From the NCBI RefSeq assembly GCF_003367395.1, contig NZ_CP031417.1, positions 1,116,001-1,180,000 on the forward strand: a DNA stretch of 64,000 nt, read 5' to 3'. The notes beneath the pieces are model-generated. The model did no database searches. It was given only the letters and a program-made list of their open reading frames with translations, and was not told the origin of the DNA. Positions 1-7,414 of the stretch are shown here, piece after piece (position 1 is the first letter of the stretch; the number at the start of each line of letters is the position of its first letter). The translations under genes and the position numbers were made by a program. The DNA comes from Pseudolabrys taiwanensis (lineage in GTDB: Bacteria > Pseudomonadota > Alphaproteobacteria > Rhizobiales > Xanthobacteraceae).

Positions 1-40
1 CGAAATCGTCCTAAGTAATTGATTTTAAATAGCTCCTATT

Positions 41-57
41 TCCCACCCCTTCCGCCA
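41..57 (+). other. tRNA 3'-tail-like sequence in AT-rich window edge
   Basis: The first 283 bases carry no convincing gene. Bases 1-40 are distinctly AT-rich for this genome. They are followed at 41-57 by a stretch (CCCACCCCTTCCGCCA at 42-57) that reads like the T-stem, acceptor strand and CCA end of a serine-type tRNA. No TTCGA T-loop and no tRNA body precede it. Such isolated tRNA tails are typical of attachment sites left by tRNA-targeting integrases. The sequence match is seen; the att interpretation is inference, and no integrase lies in the window. Confidence 0.3.
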
Positions 58-283
58 GCGCCGTTTCGCTTCCTGAAATAGCAGCAGCTGCTACAGCTTG
101 CGTCCAATCTGCGCCATTCGGTCGCCTTTCTCTCTCGCGCGTGAATGCCTAATCATCATCGTATGAAGTTCATCACTCTCAATCGCGCCGCCGCATTCCC
201 GCTGATCTGACCGGGACATTTCGGCTTCGTCGGGCGCGGCCATCGACCGCCGCCCATTGATCTGCGTCGTTGAGAGAACCTCC

Positions 284-1075
284 ATGAAACCTGAACCCAT
301 GCACGCGCTGAGCGCGGCAGACATCGAATCGTTCGTTCGCGACGGCTTTGTTCGCATCAATGCCGCATTCAGCAGGCCGACGGCCAAAGCGGCGCGATCC
401 ATTCTATGGCCGGCCACGGGCTGTGACCCGGATAACCGCGCGACCTGGACGCGACCGGTCGTCCGCCTCGGCCAGTTCGGTCAGCCTCCGTTCCGGGACG
501 CGGCGAACACGCCACTACTGCATAACGCGTTCGATCAGCTCGTCGGCCCCGGTCGCTGGCTGCCGTGTGTCGCGCTCGGCACCTTCCCGGTCCGCTTTCC
601 GTCATCAGAAAACCCAGGGGACGTTGGTTGGCATGTCGACATGAGTTTCGGCGATGATCCCGACTTCATGGAATGGCGAGCCAACATCTCCAGCAAGGGA
701 CGCGCATTGCTGATGTTGTTCCTATTCTCCGATGTCGGCCCCTACGATGCGCCGACGCGGATCCGCATGGGCTCGCATCTTGATATCGCCCGCCAACTCG
801 CGCCTGCGGGCGAAGCGGGGTTGACGCTTCGGGAACTCGCGGCGGACGGATTCGCAGCGTCGTCCGGTCGGCCGGAGGTATTCGCCGTCGGTGAAGCCGG
901 CACCGTGTATCTGTGCCATCCCTTTCTCGTGCATGCCGCGCAGCGCCATCGCGGGACCGAGCCGCGCTTCCTTGCACAGCCTCCGCTCATCCCCCGGGAG
1001 CCGATCTGCATTGATCGACAAGACGGCATTTATTCGCCCGTTGAGCAGTCGATCCGAACGGCAATCGCCCGCTAA
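284..1075 (+). CDS. Phytanoyl-CoA dioxygenase (PhyH)-like protein
   Basis: This 263-aa protein looks like an Fe(II)/2-oxoglutarate-dependent oxygenase of the PhyH group. An HxD iron-binding pair (H117, D119, in a GWHVDMSF context) is followed about 95 residues later by a distal histidine in LCHPFLVHAAQ. The HRG...R sequence just after it would bind 2-oxoglutarate. The substrate cannot be read from the sequence; family members hydroxylate acyl-CoAs, amino acids, natural products or phosphonates. ATG 284 is preferred over the upstream ATG at 257 because homology-like sequence begins there and a GAGA element lies just upstream. ATG 299 is also possible. The gene stands alone, with non-coding DNA on both sides. 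Confidence 0.75.
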   Translation: MKPEPMHALSAADIESFVRDGFVRINAAFSRPTAKAARSILWPATGCDPDNRATWTRPVVRLGQFGQPPFRDAANTPLLHNAFDQLVGPGRWLPCVALGTFPVRFPSSENPGDVGWHVDMSFGDDPDFMEWRANISSKGRALLMLFLFSDVGPYDAPTRIRMGSHLDIARQLAPAGEAGLTLRELAADGFAASSGRPEVFAVGEAGTVYLCHPFLVHAAQRHRGTEPRFLAQPPLIPREPICIDRQDGIYSPVEQSIRTAIAR

Positions 1076-1479
1076 AGAGCGCGCTTCGTCCGCTTTCCTG
1101 CATCGCCACAGCGGACGGAGCCTTGCGGCGCAATGTACGCCTGCATGACGAGCACAAGACCGCTCAAGAGGCGCACGCGGCGACGGAAAAGCCATGCGCG
1201 AGCGGCGCAACGCGCATGAGCGGATTCGGTCGCTCGGCCCGGCAATCTCTCTTGGATGAGCGGCGAGGCGTCTTCTCGATAGCCTGCGCGGATATTGCCG
1301 TGCAGCGGCCGAATGCTGAATTGATCGATGTCGGAACTCGACACACGGCGCGCGCCTCAGTCGGTCGCGAAGGAGAGCCGAGTCGGAAGGTCGGACGACG
1401 CCAGGCAAGCGCCGCTGGCAGATTGCCGGTCGGATGGGCTATCAAGCGACGACGCCGACCTGCACGAGACCCGTCACCC
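1076..1479. other. Non-coding stretch, no gene recognised
   Basis: These 404 bases follow the PhyH-like gene. Open frames exist on both strands, including one continuous with the downstream lipoprotein, but their translations are Arg/Ala/Ser-rich, low in hydrophobic periodicity and unlike any family. I see no repeat, terminator with a T-tract or RNA gene here. A promoter for the lipoprotein gene is expected but not evident. Confidence 0.5.
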
Positions 1480-1854
1480 ATGCGCCTCACACCAATCGTA
1501 TTTGCTCTCGTCCTGTCGGGGTGCTCGGCGGTGCCGCCGCTGCAGCCCTCGCCGGCACCGGCGGACTACGTCGCGCAGGCGACGCGGTTCCTCGTGAACT
1601 ATCCGAAGTTAGCAACGCAGGGCGCCCTTATCTCGCAGCTGAAGGCCACGCAGCCGCCGCAGCTTTACGACTGGTTCGCCTGCGTCAAACTGCAGGACGG
1701 AAAGATCTACGCCATCTTCTATGCCAATGAGAAGGTGAGCGACCTTCGCGAGGTCGTCGCCGTCGACCGTTGTCCGGACGCCTATTCGCCGCTGCCGCCG
1801 GCACCGAAGCCGCCGGCGAAGAAGCCAGCTGAAAGAAAAAAGCCCGGCGCCTAG
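1480..1854 (+). CDS. Small putative lipoprotein
   Basis: This 124-aa protein starts with a short lipoprotein signal peptide. Residues 1-14 are hydrophobic and end in a lipobox, LSGC, with the lipidated cysteine at C15. The mature part contains a Pro/Ala-rich linker (residues 18-27), a compact domain of about 75 residues with a second cysteine pair (FACVKL and DRCPD), and a Pro/Lys-rich tail (PPAPKPPAKKP...) that could lie along peptidoglycan. The frame is open far upstream, but the lipobox fixes the start at ATG 1480. I recognise no characterised family. It is probably an envelope protein conserved mainly in related Hyphomicrobiales. Confidence 0.7.
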   Translation: MRLTPIVFALVLSGCSAVPPLQPSPAPADYVAQATRFLVNYPKLATQGALISQLKATQPPQLYDWFACVKLQDGKIYAIFYANEKVSDLREVVAVDRCPDAYSPLPPAPKPPAKKPAERKKPGA

Positions 1855-1991
1855 TCTCGGCGGCTGCCAAGCCTCGGCCCTAGCATGCCCCTTCGTCCGG
1901 GCAGGCGCGCCGTCGTTGCTCCCATCACGGGAATGAGACCGCTTGTCTAGCCCGATACCGGTTTGGACGGCATCGCACGCGCTTCATGCAT

Positions 1992-2036
1992 GTCGTAAAT
2001 GTACGACTAAGTACGTAATTGATACGATAGCGTACA
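1992..2036 (+). promoter_or_regulatory. Putative TetR-type operator cluster upstream of EamA-tetR
   Basis: An AT-rich patch 40-85 bases before the exporter gene contains overlapping inverted repeats. GTCGTA (1992-1997) pairs with TACGAC (2002-2007) across 4 bases, and TGTACG (2000-2005) pairs with CGTACA (2031-2036). The GTACG word recurs three times in 36 bases. As the downstream exporter is translationally coupled to a TetR regulator, this is the obvious autoregulatory site. The symmetry is imperfect and no clean -10/-35 pair could be assigned. Confidence 0.4.
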
Positions 2037-2075
2037 AAATGATAGAGCCCTGCATCCGACTTCTGCAGGACCGTT

Positions 2076-2951
2076 ATGAATCCGAAAATCTTTGCCGCCG
2101 GGGCCACGATCCTCTGGGGCTTCACCTACATCACCACCACGACCATGCTGCCGCACAATCCCATTTTCATCGGCGCGGTGCGCGGCCTGGCTGGCGGTCT
2201 GCCTCTGCTCGTGTTCGTCCGCGAATTGCCGCCGAGGGACTGGTGGCTGCGGATCGTCATTCTCGGCACGCTGAACAGCGGTTTGTTCTTCGGCCTGTTG
2301 TTCGTCGCCGCCATCCGCCTGCCAGGCGGTGTCGCGGCGACCTTTCAGGCGCTCGGCCCGCTTTTCATGGTTCTGCTCGCGTGGCCCGTGCTCGGCGCGA
2401 TCCCGGCCGTGACCAAGATCGCTGCGGTCGCCGTGGGCGCCGTCGGCGTGGCCATGGTCGTGCTGAAGAGCAATGCCGGCATCGATTTGATCGGCGTTGC
2501 CGCGGCCCTCGGCAGCGCTCTTTCCGTGGCGCTCGGTGGCTTGCTGGTGCACAAGTGGGGACGCCCGCGATCGCTGATCGGTTTTACGGCGTGGCAGTTG
2601 CTCGTTGCCGGCGTTGAGTTGAGCGTCGCCGCCATCGTCTGCTCCGACCTGCCGGCCGGCATTACCGCTTTGAATGTTGTGGGCTTCGTCGTCCTCGGCC
2701 TATTCATCACCGCTCTCGCCTTCGTCCTGTGGTTCAAAGCCATCGAAGGCGCGGGCGCCGCTCACGTCGCACCGTTCTTTCTGCTCACCCCGGTCACAGC
2801 TTTCATTCTCGACGCCGCGTTTCGAAGCTTTGTTCCGAGCCCGGTCCAAGCGGGTGGCGTGGTTCTGGTGATCGCGAGCCTGCTTTACAGTCAGCACGTC
2901 GATCGGCGTGCCTTTCGTCCGGCGCACCATCACGCGCATCCGAAGAAATGA
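2076..2951 (+). CDS. EamA-family (DMT superfamily) transporter
   Basis: This 291-aa integral membrane protein has about ten hydrophobic helices arranged as two EamA repeats (roughly residues 5-135 and 145-275). Repeat starts such as AAGATILWGFTYI are typical of the drug/metabolite transporter superfamily. It probably exports a small metabolite or drug; the substrate is unknown. The C-terminus is a His-rich tail (HHHAHPKK). Its stop codon overlaps the start of the following tetR in an ATGA arrangement, so the two are translationally coupled. Repression by that TetR through the inverted repeats upstream is likely. Confidence 0.85.
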   Translation: MNPKIFAAGATILWGFTYITTTTMLPHNPIFIGAVRGLAGGLPLLVFVRELPPRDWWLRIVILGTLNSGLFFGLLFVAAIRLPGGVAATFQALGPLFMVLLAWPVLGAIPAVTKIAAVAVGAVGVAMVVLKSNAGIDLIGVAAALGSALSVALGGLLVHKWGRPRSLIGFTAWQLLVAGVELSVAAIVCSDLPAGITALNVVGFVVLGLFITALAFVLWFKAIEGAGAAHVAPFFLLTPVTAFILDAAFRSFVPSPVQAGGVVLVIASLLYSQHVDRRAFRPAHHHAHPKK

Positions 2952-3607
2952 CGACGGAGCGATATGACATGATCGCAGACGAAAGAGACGCCTCCGCTTC
3001 GCGTGCAACCTCGAAAGGCCTTGCGCGGCGCGACAAGATCGTCGACACGGCGACCGACCTCTTTCTCGCGCAGGGCTACGATGCCGTGACGATCGATGAA
3101 GTCGTCCGGGTCGTCGGCGGATCGAAGACGAGCGTCTACAAGACGTTTGGCGGCAAGGAAGGGCTGCTCAGCGAAAGCGTGCAGCAGATGTGCACGAATT
3201 TTCTTATCGCCTTCAACCAGCTCGATGTCTCGCGCTTGGGGCCGGCGGATGGTCTGCGGGTCCTCGGCGCGACATTGATGCGCACATTGCTCGAGGACCG
3301 TCACATCGCCTTCCAGCGCCTCATCATCGCCGTATCCGGCCGCTTTCCAGAGCTTGCCCGCGTCTGGTTCGAAAGCGGCCCTGGCCGCTCGCGCGCAGCC
3401 ATCGCCGCTTTTATCGCCGCCAAACAGCGGAGCGGCGAGTTACGGCCAGTTGCTCCAGACATTCTCGCGATCCAATTCCACGACATGATCGTCACCAATG
3501 CACTCTATCGCGCGCTGATGGGCGAAAAGCCGGCTTGGCCGGAGGTCGAGCGGTGGATCGACGCGGCGATCGACACCCTGCTGCATGGCTGCGCGCGCGC
3601 CTCTTAG
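2948..3607 (+). CDS. TetR/AcrR-family transcriptional regulator
   Basis: This 219-aa regulator has an N-terminal TetR helix-turn-helix at about residues 25-70: ARRDKIVDTATDLFLAQGYD, then the recognition-helix region with GGSKTSVYKTFGGKEGL. The C-terminal ligand-binding part resembles AefR-like and TetR_C domains, with PELARVWFESGP. The ATG at 2948 overlaps the EamA stop codon (ATGA). An in-frame ATG at 2969 is an alternative. Coupling to the exporter suggests a local repressor responding to the exported compound. Its stop codon overlaps by 4 bases the stop of the convergent second TetR gene. Confidence 0.88.
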   Translation: MTTERYDMIADERDASASRATSKGLARRDKIVDTATDLFLAQGYDAVTIDEVVRVVGGSKTSVYKTFGGKEGLLSESVQQMCTNFLIAFNQLDVSRLGPADGLRVLGATLMRTLLEDRHIAFQRLIIAVSGRFPELARVWFESGPGRSRAAIAAFIAAKQRSGELRPVAPDILAIQFHDMIVTNALYRALMGEKPAWPEVERWIDAAIDTLLHGCARAS

Positions 3608-4275
3608 CCGGGCACGCGGGGCGCGGCCGTGCCGAAGCACTGCGCGATCTGCGCCTCGAACAACGCGCCGATATCGATCGGATGCGACGGGTCCATGATG
3701 CCGTTGTTGATCATGCCGATCCAAAGCGGCGCAATGAGGAGATGCGGATGACGCACCAGTGTGTCGTTCTTGAGTTCGCCGCGCTCGCGAGCGATTTGCG
3801 CAAATCGGCGGATGTGCGCGAGTAGCGGATCGTAGGCTTGGCGCCGATAGACATCGGCGAGGAACGGGAAGTGCGCGCCCTCGGCGACGACCAGACGCGC
3901 GACGGCGGCACGGCCACCGGTCTCGATATTCCGCACCGCCGGTAGAAGCGTGCGCCGGAAATAATCCGCCACCTTCTCCTGCGGCCCGATCTCCTGCTGT
4001 TGCGCCTCATCGAGCGGGTTGGTGATCACGTCGCGGACGATGCCGGTGAACAGCGCTTCCTTGGTGTCGAAGTAGAGATAGGCCGTGCCCTTGGCGAGGC
4101 CAGCCCGCCGCGCGATTCCCGCCATGGTCGCGGCGGCAAAGCCGCATTCCAGGAATTCGGCCATCGCCGCCTTAATGATCGCCGCGCGCGTCCGGGCCGT
4201 CTTTTCCGGGCTCGGTCCGCGCGTTCGCGCGGCCGCCTTGCGCGGCGGCGCTTTCGCCTGCTGTTTGGCCACCAT
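3604..4275 (-). CDS. TetR-family transcriptional regulator, divergent from MFS exporter
   Basis: This 223-aa protein begins with a basic, Ala/Lys/Arg-rich tail (residues 1-28) followed by a TetR DNA-binding domain at about 29-75 (AAIIKAAMAEFLECGF, then GIARRAGLAKGTAYLYFDTKEAL). The C-terminal domain is of the type found in many proteobacterial efflux repressors. Between its start and the MFS gene lies a perfect inverted repeat of TetR-operator character at 4311-4340. It therefore very likely represses both itself and the MFS exporter. It converges on the previous tetR with a 4-base stop-codon overlap. Confidence 0.9.
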   Translation of the reverse strand: MVAKQQAKAPPRKAAARTRGPSPEKTARTRAAIIKAAMAEFLECGFAAATMAGIARRAGLAKGTAYLYFDTKEALFTGIVRDVITNPLDEAQQQEIGPQEKVADYFRRTLLPAVRNIETGGRAAVARLVVAEGAHFPFLADVYRRQAYDPLLAHIRRFAQIARERGELKNDTLVRHPHLLIAPLWIGMINNGIMDPSHPIDIGALFEAQIAQCFGTAAPRVPG

Positions 4276-4310
4276 CGGCTCTCCTCCCGACTTGCAAAGG
4301 CGCGCCCGAG

Positions 4311-4340
4311 TTTATAAATGACTTATCGGTCATTTATAAA
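4311..4340. promoter_or_regulatory. Perfect 12-6-12 inverted repeat, TetR operator
   Basis: TTTATAAATGAC (4311-4322) and GTCATTTATAAA (4329-4340) are exact reverse complements separated by TTATCG. The central TGAC...GTCA half-sites are the classic form of operators for this kind of TetR repressor. The site lies 35 bases before the tetR start and 99 bases before the MFS start, inside the divergent promoter region. Its AT-richness also fits promoter elements for both directions. Confidence 0.8.
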
Positions 4341-4439
4341 CCGTCAACAAAGCGCTCCGGGCGGCCTCGCGGCGCCTTCTAAAGTCGGCCGTGGGCTGCG
4401 GTCGAGCTCTGCCTAACATCCGATCAAGGATTCCACGTT

Positions 4440-5645
4440 GTGGCCAATACCCGCACGGCGTCGTGGCTGCCTTTCATCATCGTGGCGCTGTCGCTTGCGG
4501 CGGGCGCCATGGGGACAGGCCTCGCCAGCCCGCTCTATCCGCTCTACGAGCAGGCTTGGCGCATTCCGCATTCGACGACGACGGTCATCTTTGTCGTCTA
4601 CATGGTGGGTGTGCTGGCCGCCTTCCTGTGCCTCGGCCGCCTCTCCAACCATATCGGGCCGGTGATCGTCCTGCGGGCGGCCCTGGTGATCGTGCTGCTC
4701 GGCCTTGGCGCGTCCGCGGTCGCCGACGGTGTCGCGACGTTGAGCGTCGGACGAACGTTGATAGGCATCGCCTCCGGCATGATCACGACGGCGGGAACGA
4801 CCGGCCTCCTCCAGATCGAACCGGGCGGGCCGCGCCGCGCGCCACTGGTCGCCTCCATGACGACCATGGCCGGCTTCGGGGCCGGCCCCCTGGTCGCGGG
4901 CCTCGTCGCGCAGTTCGCCCCCGCGCCGCTCGTGACGCCCTACCTCGTCGTCATCGTGGCGATCGCCATCATTCTGGTCGGGCTTTGCTTCGTGCGCACG
5001 GCGCTGCCCGTCCGTGTCGGCGCGAGGCTGTCGTTGCTGCCGAAGCTCGGCTTTCCCCACGCCGGCGCGCGCCCGGGCTTTCTCGTCGCGTCCTTTTCGA
5101 CCTTCTCGGCCTTCGCGCTGTTCAGCCTGCTGGCGGCGCTGGCGCCGTCATTCCTCGGCGCGTTGCTGCCCTGGCACGGGCCGGCGGTCAGCGGCACGGC
5201 CATCGGCGCGGTGCTGCTGTGCTCGGCCTTGGTTCAGCTGCCGGCGCGGCGCCTGCCGCCGCGGCGATGCCTGCCGATCGCGCTGTGCGTGATGACGGCG
5301 GGCGTGTTGCTGCTGGCGGCCGCGATGGAGACCGGCGGCCCGGTCCTCTTCATCGTCGCCATCGTCACCATCGGCGTCGGCCACGGCCTCATCTTCATGT
5401 CCGGGCTCGTCGTGATCAACACCGTCGCACGGCAGGAGCATCACGCCGGCATCCTGGCGACGTTTCTGAGCATCGCCTATCTCGGGACGATCGCGCCGAT
5501 CCTCGGCGTCGGCTATCTCGCCGACCATGTCGGTCTTGCGTCCGCGGTCGTCGTCTTCTGTCTGGCCTTCGCGGCCTTTTGCCTGCTGCTCTTCGCCTTC
5601 GCGCGGACGGCGCTCGACCCGGAGCGGCTGGCGCAGACAGAGTGA
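4440..5645 (+). CDS. MFS exporter
   Basis: This 401-aa membrane protein has about twelve transmembrane segments. It is a major facilitator of the drug/sugar efflux type: the first half has GLASPLYPLYEQAW and a GRLSNHIGP loop corresponding to the motif A region. Initiation is at GTG 4440, with AAGGA about 10 bases upstream; a TTG in another frame at 4438 gives no family match. It is controlled by the divergent TetR through the operator at 4311-4340, which suggests inducible efflux of a toxic compound. The substrate is not readable from the sequence. It ends 10 bases before the stop of the convergent Cys-rich gene. Confidence 0.85.
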   Translation: MANTRTASWLPFIIVALSLAAGAMGTGLASPLYPLYEQAWRIPHSTTTVIFVVYMVGVLAAFLCLGRLSNHIGPVIVLRAALVIVLLGLGASAVADGVATLSVGRTLIGIASGMITTAGTTGLLQIEPGGPRRAPLVASMTTMAGFGAGPLVAGLVAQFAPAPLVTPYLVVIVAIAIILVGLCFVRTALPVRVGARLSLLPKLGFPHAGARPGFLVASFSTFSAFALFSLLAALAPSFLGALLPWHGPAVSGTAIGAVLLCSALVQLPARRLPPRRCLPIALCVMTAGVLLLAAAMETGGPVLFIVAIVTIGVGHGLIFMSGLVVINTVARQEHHAGILATFLSIAYLGTIAPILGVGYLADHVGLASAVVVFCLAFAAFCLLLFAFARTALDPERLAQTE

Positions 5646-5655
5646 CGGCTTCCCG

Positions 5656-6015
5656 TCAGTCGCCTAGCAGCACGTCGAAGGACACGAACGGCCCGCCTCG
5701 CGTGCGGCAGTCGCGCTGGCACGAACGATCGCAGCTGTCGGTGACACGCAGGCAGCGCCCTTGCGCATCCACTTGCAGGCAGGCCGCCTCGTTCCAGGTG
5801 CAGAACGATTGGCACTCCGCCCAACAGGCGTCGGAGGCATAGACGGCCTGGGAACGGCGGCTGCGCGGGAACGGCAACACATCGCTGTGGCGGTTGTAGC
5901 GCCAGATCTCCGGCTGCGTCGTCGGTGAGGACACTTTCATGTCCGCCGCGTTCGCCGGACTGAAGGCGATGCCGATGACGGCGGCGAGCAAGGCCAGGAG
6001 GATGATACGGGCCAC
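5656..6015 (-). CDS. Small secreted cysteine-rich protein
   Basis: This 119-aa protein has a clear signal peptide (ARIILLALLAAVIGIAFSPANAA). The mature part of about 95 residues holds eight cysteines clustered in the C-terminal 60 residues, in spacings such as CWAECQSFC and CDRSCQRDC. That pattern suggests a disulfide-stabilised periplasmic or extracellular domain. Initiation at GTG 6015 is chosen because AAAGGA lies 8 bases upstream and the signal peptide starts there; the open frame extends to 6060 without a better site. I do not recognise a named family. Proteins of this pattern, PAN/apple-like in spacing, occur in Hyphomicrobiales, but the link is tentative. Confidence 0.7.
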   Translation of the reverse strand: MARIILLALLAAVIGIAFSPANAADMKVSSPTTQPEIWRYNRHSDVLPFPRSRRSQAVYASDACWAECQSFCTWNEAACLQVDAQGRCLRVTDSCDRSCQRDCRTRGGPFVSFDVLLGD

Positions 6016-6456
6016 GGCGGATTCCTTTGGATGTGGCACATTAGCGCCTGGCCGAGCCACAGACCACCTTATTCGCCCACCGCGCGCACGGTGATCCGCA
6101 CATGTGGATGGACGGACGCGGACCGTCGAAAGGCGTCGTCGCCGCCTCGACCGCCCGCATGCCGGTGATCCTGGCGTTCATGCGGATCTTGCCATGCGAA
6201 GATGAGCAAGAATGGACAAGTCGCGCAACGGCATGTTTGGAGCCGCGCCGGCAACGCCCGAATTCAGTCCGCATCGGCTTGAAGCCGACTATTCAAGTGT
6301 AGTGGACATATGCGACGACACCCCGGCTGGTGGTGCGGCCCATGGGCGGCTTCACGCCGACGGTTCCCGTGCCACAAACTTTCCTCGATTCAGGCCAATT
6401 GCTATTGTGACAGTACGATGTCCGACAGGGACTCGTCCCGTTTAGGAGCATGCCGG
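6016..6456. other. Divergent intergenic region, no gene assigned
   Basis: These 441 bases separate the Cys-rich gene (leftward) from the hydroxylase gene (rightward). Short open frames exist, but none has a good ribosome-binding site or a recognisable family over its length. One leftward frame (6179 down to 6041) begins like a VOC-family N-terminus and soon loses similarity. Promoters for both flanking genes must lie here, but I could not assign convincing boxes. Confidence 0.4.
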
Positions 6457-7272
6457 GTGACCACCATCGCGCAACAAGACACCAATCCGCCGGCCCAGCG
6501 CTTCGGCACCGACGGCATCAAGCCGATGGGCCGGCCGAGTCTGATCACGCGCATCTTCATGCGCATCGTCGCCTTCGTCGAGCGCATGAACGTGCAGTTC
6601 AGCAAGGTCGGCAATCCGCCGATCTACGACAAGGCGGTCTTCCCGTGGGCGAGCAAAGTCGAAGCGGCTTATCCGGCCATCCGGGCCGAACTCGAGCGGG
6701 TGCTGACGCGCAAGGACGACCTGCCCGGCTTCCATGAGCTGTCGGCCGACGTGGCCACGATCAGCCAGGACCGCGGCTGGAAGACGTTCTTCCTCTGCGG
6801 TTATGGCTTCAGCTCCGAGAATAACATCAAGGCCTGCCCGCAGACCTGGGCCGCCTGCCAGAACATCCCCGGCCTCATCACGGTGATGTATTCGATCCTC
6901 GAGCCGGGCAAGCACCTGCCCGCGCATCGGGGGCCCTATAACGGCGTGCTGCGGCTGCATCTCGGCCTGATCATCCCCGAGCCGCGCGAAGAGCTCGGCA
7001 TCCGGGTCGAGCATGAGGTCTACCGCTGGCGCGAGGGCGAGGCCGTGATCTTCGACGACGCCTTCGAGCACGAGGCCTGGAACAGGACGCCCCATACGCG
7101 GGTGGTGCTGTTCGTCGATTTCCGCAAGCCGCTGCGGTTCCCGGCCAATTTCCTCAACTGGCTGCTGCTGAATCTGGCGGTGTTCACGCCCTTCATCCGC
7201 GAGGGCTTGGACAACCAGAAGGCCTGGGAAAAGAAGTTCTACGAAGAGGCCGAGGCGCTGAGGAACCGGTAG
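6457..7272 (+). CDS. Aspartyl/asparaginyl beta-hydroxylase family, LpxO-like
   Basis: This 271-aa protein is an Fe(II)/2-oxoglutarate oxygenase of the Asp/Asn beta-hydroxylase fold. Bacterial members include LpxO, which 2-hydroxylates lipid A acyl chains. The iron ligands appear to be H157 (in PAHRGPYNG) and H205 (in FEHEAWN), with an arginine in HTRVVLFVDF for 2-oxoglutarate. The two-histidine centre without a carboxylate is characteristic of the family. A hydrophobic C-terminal patch (FLNWLLLNLAVFTPF) suggests membrane association, as in LpxO. GTG 6457 is chosen because AGGAG (6444-6448) sits 8 bases upstream; ATG 6418 would add 13 residues. The lipid A role is inference. Confidence 0.75.
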   Translation: MTTIAQQDTNPPAQRFGTDGIKPMGRPSLITRIFMRIVAFVERMNVQFSKVGNPPIYDKAVFPWASKVEAAYPAIRAELERVLTRKDDLPGFHELSADVATISQDRGWKTFFLCGYGFSSENNIKACPQTWAACQNIPGLITVMYSILEPGKHLPAHRGPYNGVLRLHLGLIIPEPREELGIRVEHEVYRWREGEAVIFDDAFEHEAWNRTPHTRVVLFVDFRKPLRFPANFLNWLLLNLAVFTPFIREGLDNQKAWEKKFYEEAEALRNR

Positions 7273-7275
7273 GCC

Positions 7276-7368
7276 GTCCCCCTGAGGTGGCGGTCCTCGA
7301 AGGGTGATGGCGCCTCATTGGCCGTTCATCCTCGGGGGGCGCTACGCTCGGACCTCAGGATGACGGGT
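7276..7368. repeat. Dispersed palindromic intergenic repeat (CCTGAGG family)
   Basis: Between the hydroxylase gene and rimO lies a palindromic element. It begins CCCCTGAGGTGGCGG, contains TCCTCGAAGGGTGATGG, and ends CGCTACGCTCGGACCTCAGGATGACGGG. The same TCATCCTGAGG and CTCGAAGGG words recur at 29607-29655 and, in part, at 37233-37331. This is a REP-like family common between genes of Bradyrhizobium relatives. Confidence 0.7.
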
Positions 7369-7414
7369 CCTCTGCCTTGCTTTCTGCCGGGTTCGCCTCT
7401 ACGTCCCTCCCCGT

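Noticed and set aside
91..417. A leftward 108-codon frame at the window start
   Set aside because: It overlaps the PhyH-like gene start, lacks a good ribosome-binding site and has no family features.
1123..1479. An N-terminal extension of the lipoprotein gene
   Set aside because: The lipobox must sit near the N-terminus, so translation should begin at 1480; the extension is Arg-rich and family-free.
6041..6179. A leftward small frame starting like a VOC-family protein and ending in a Cys-rich tail
   Set aside because: Similarity covers only about 12 residues and there is no ribosome-binding site. At most it is a decayed fragment.
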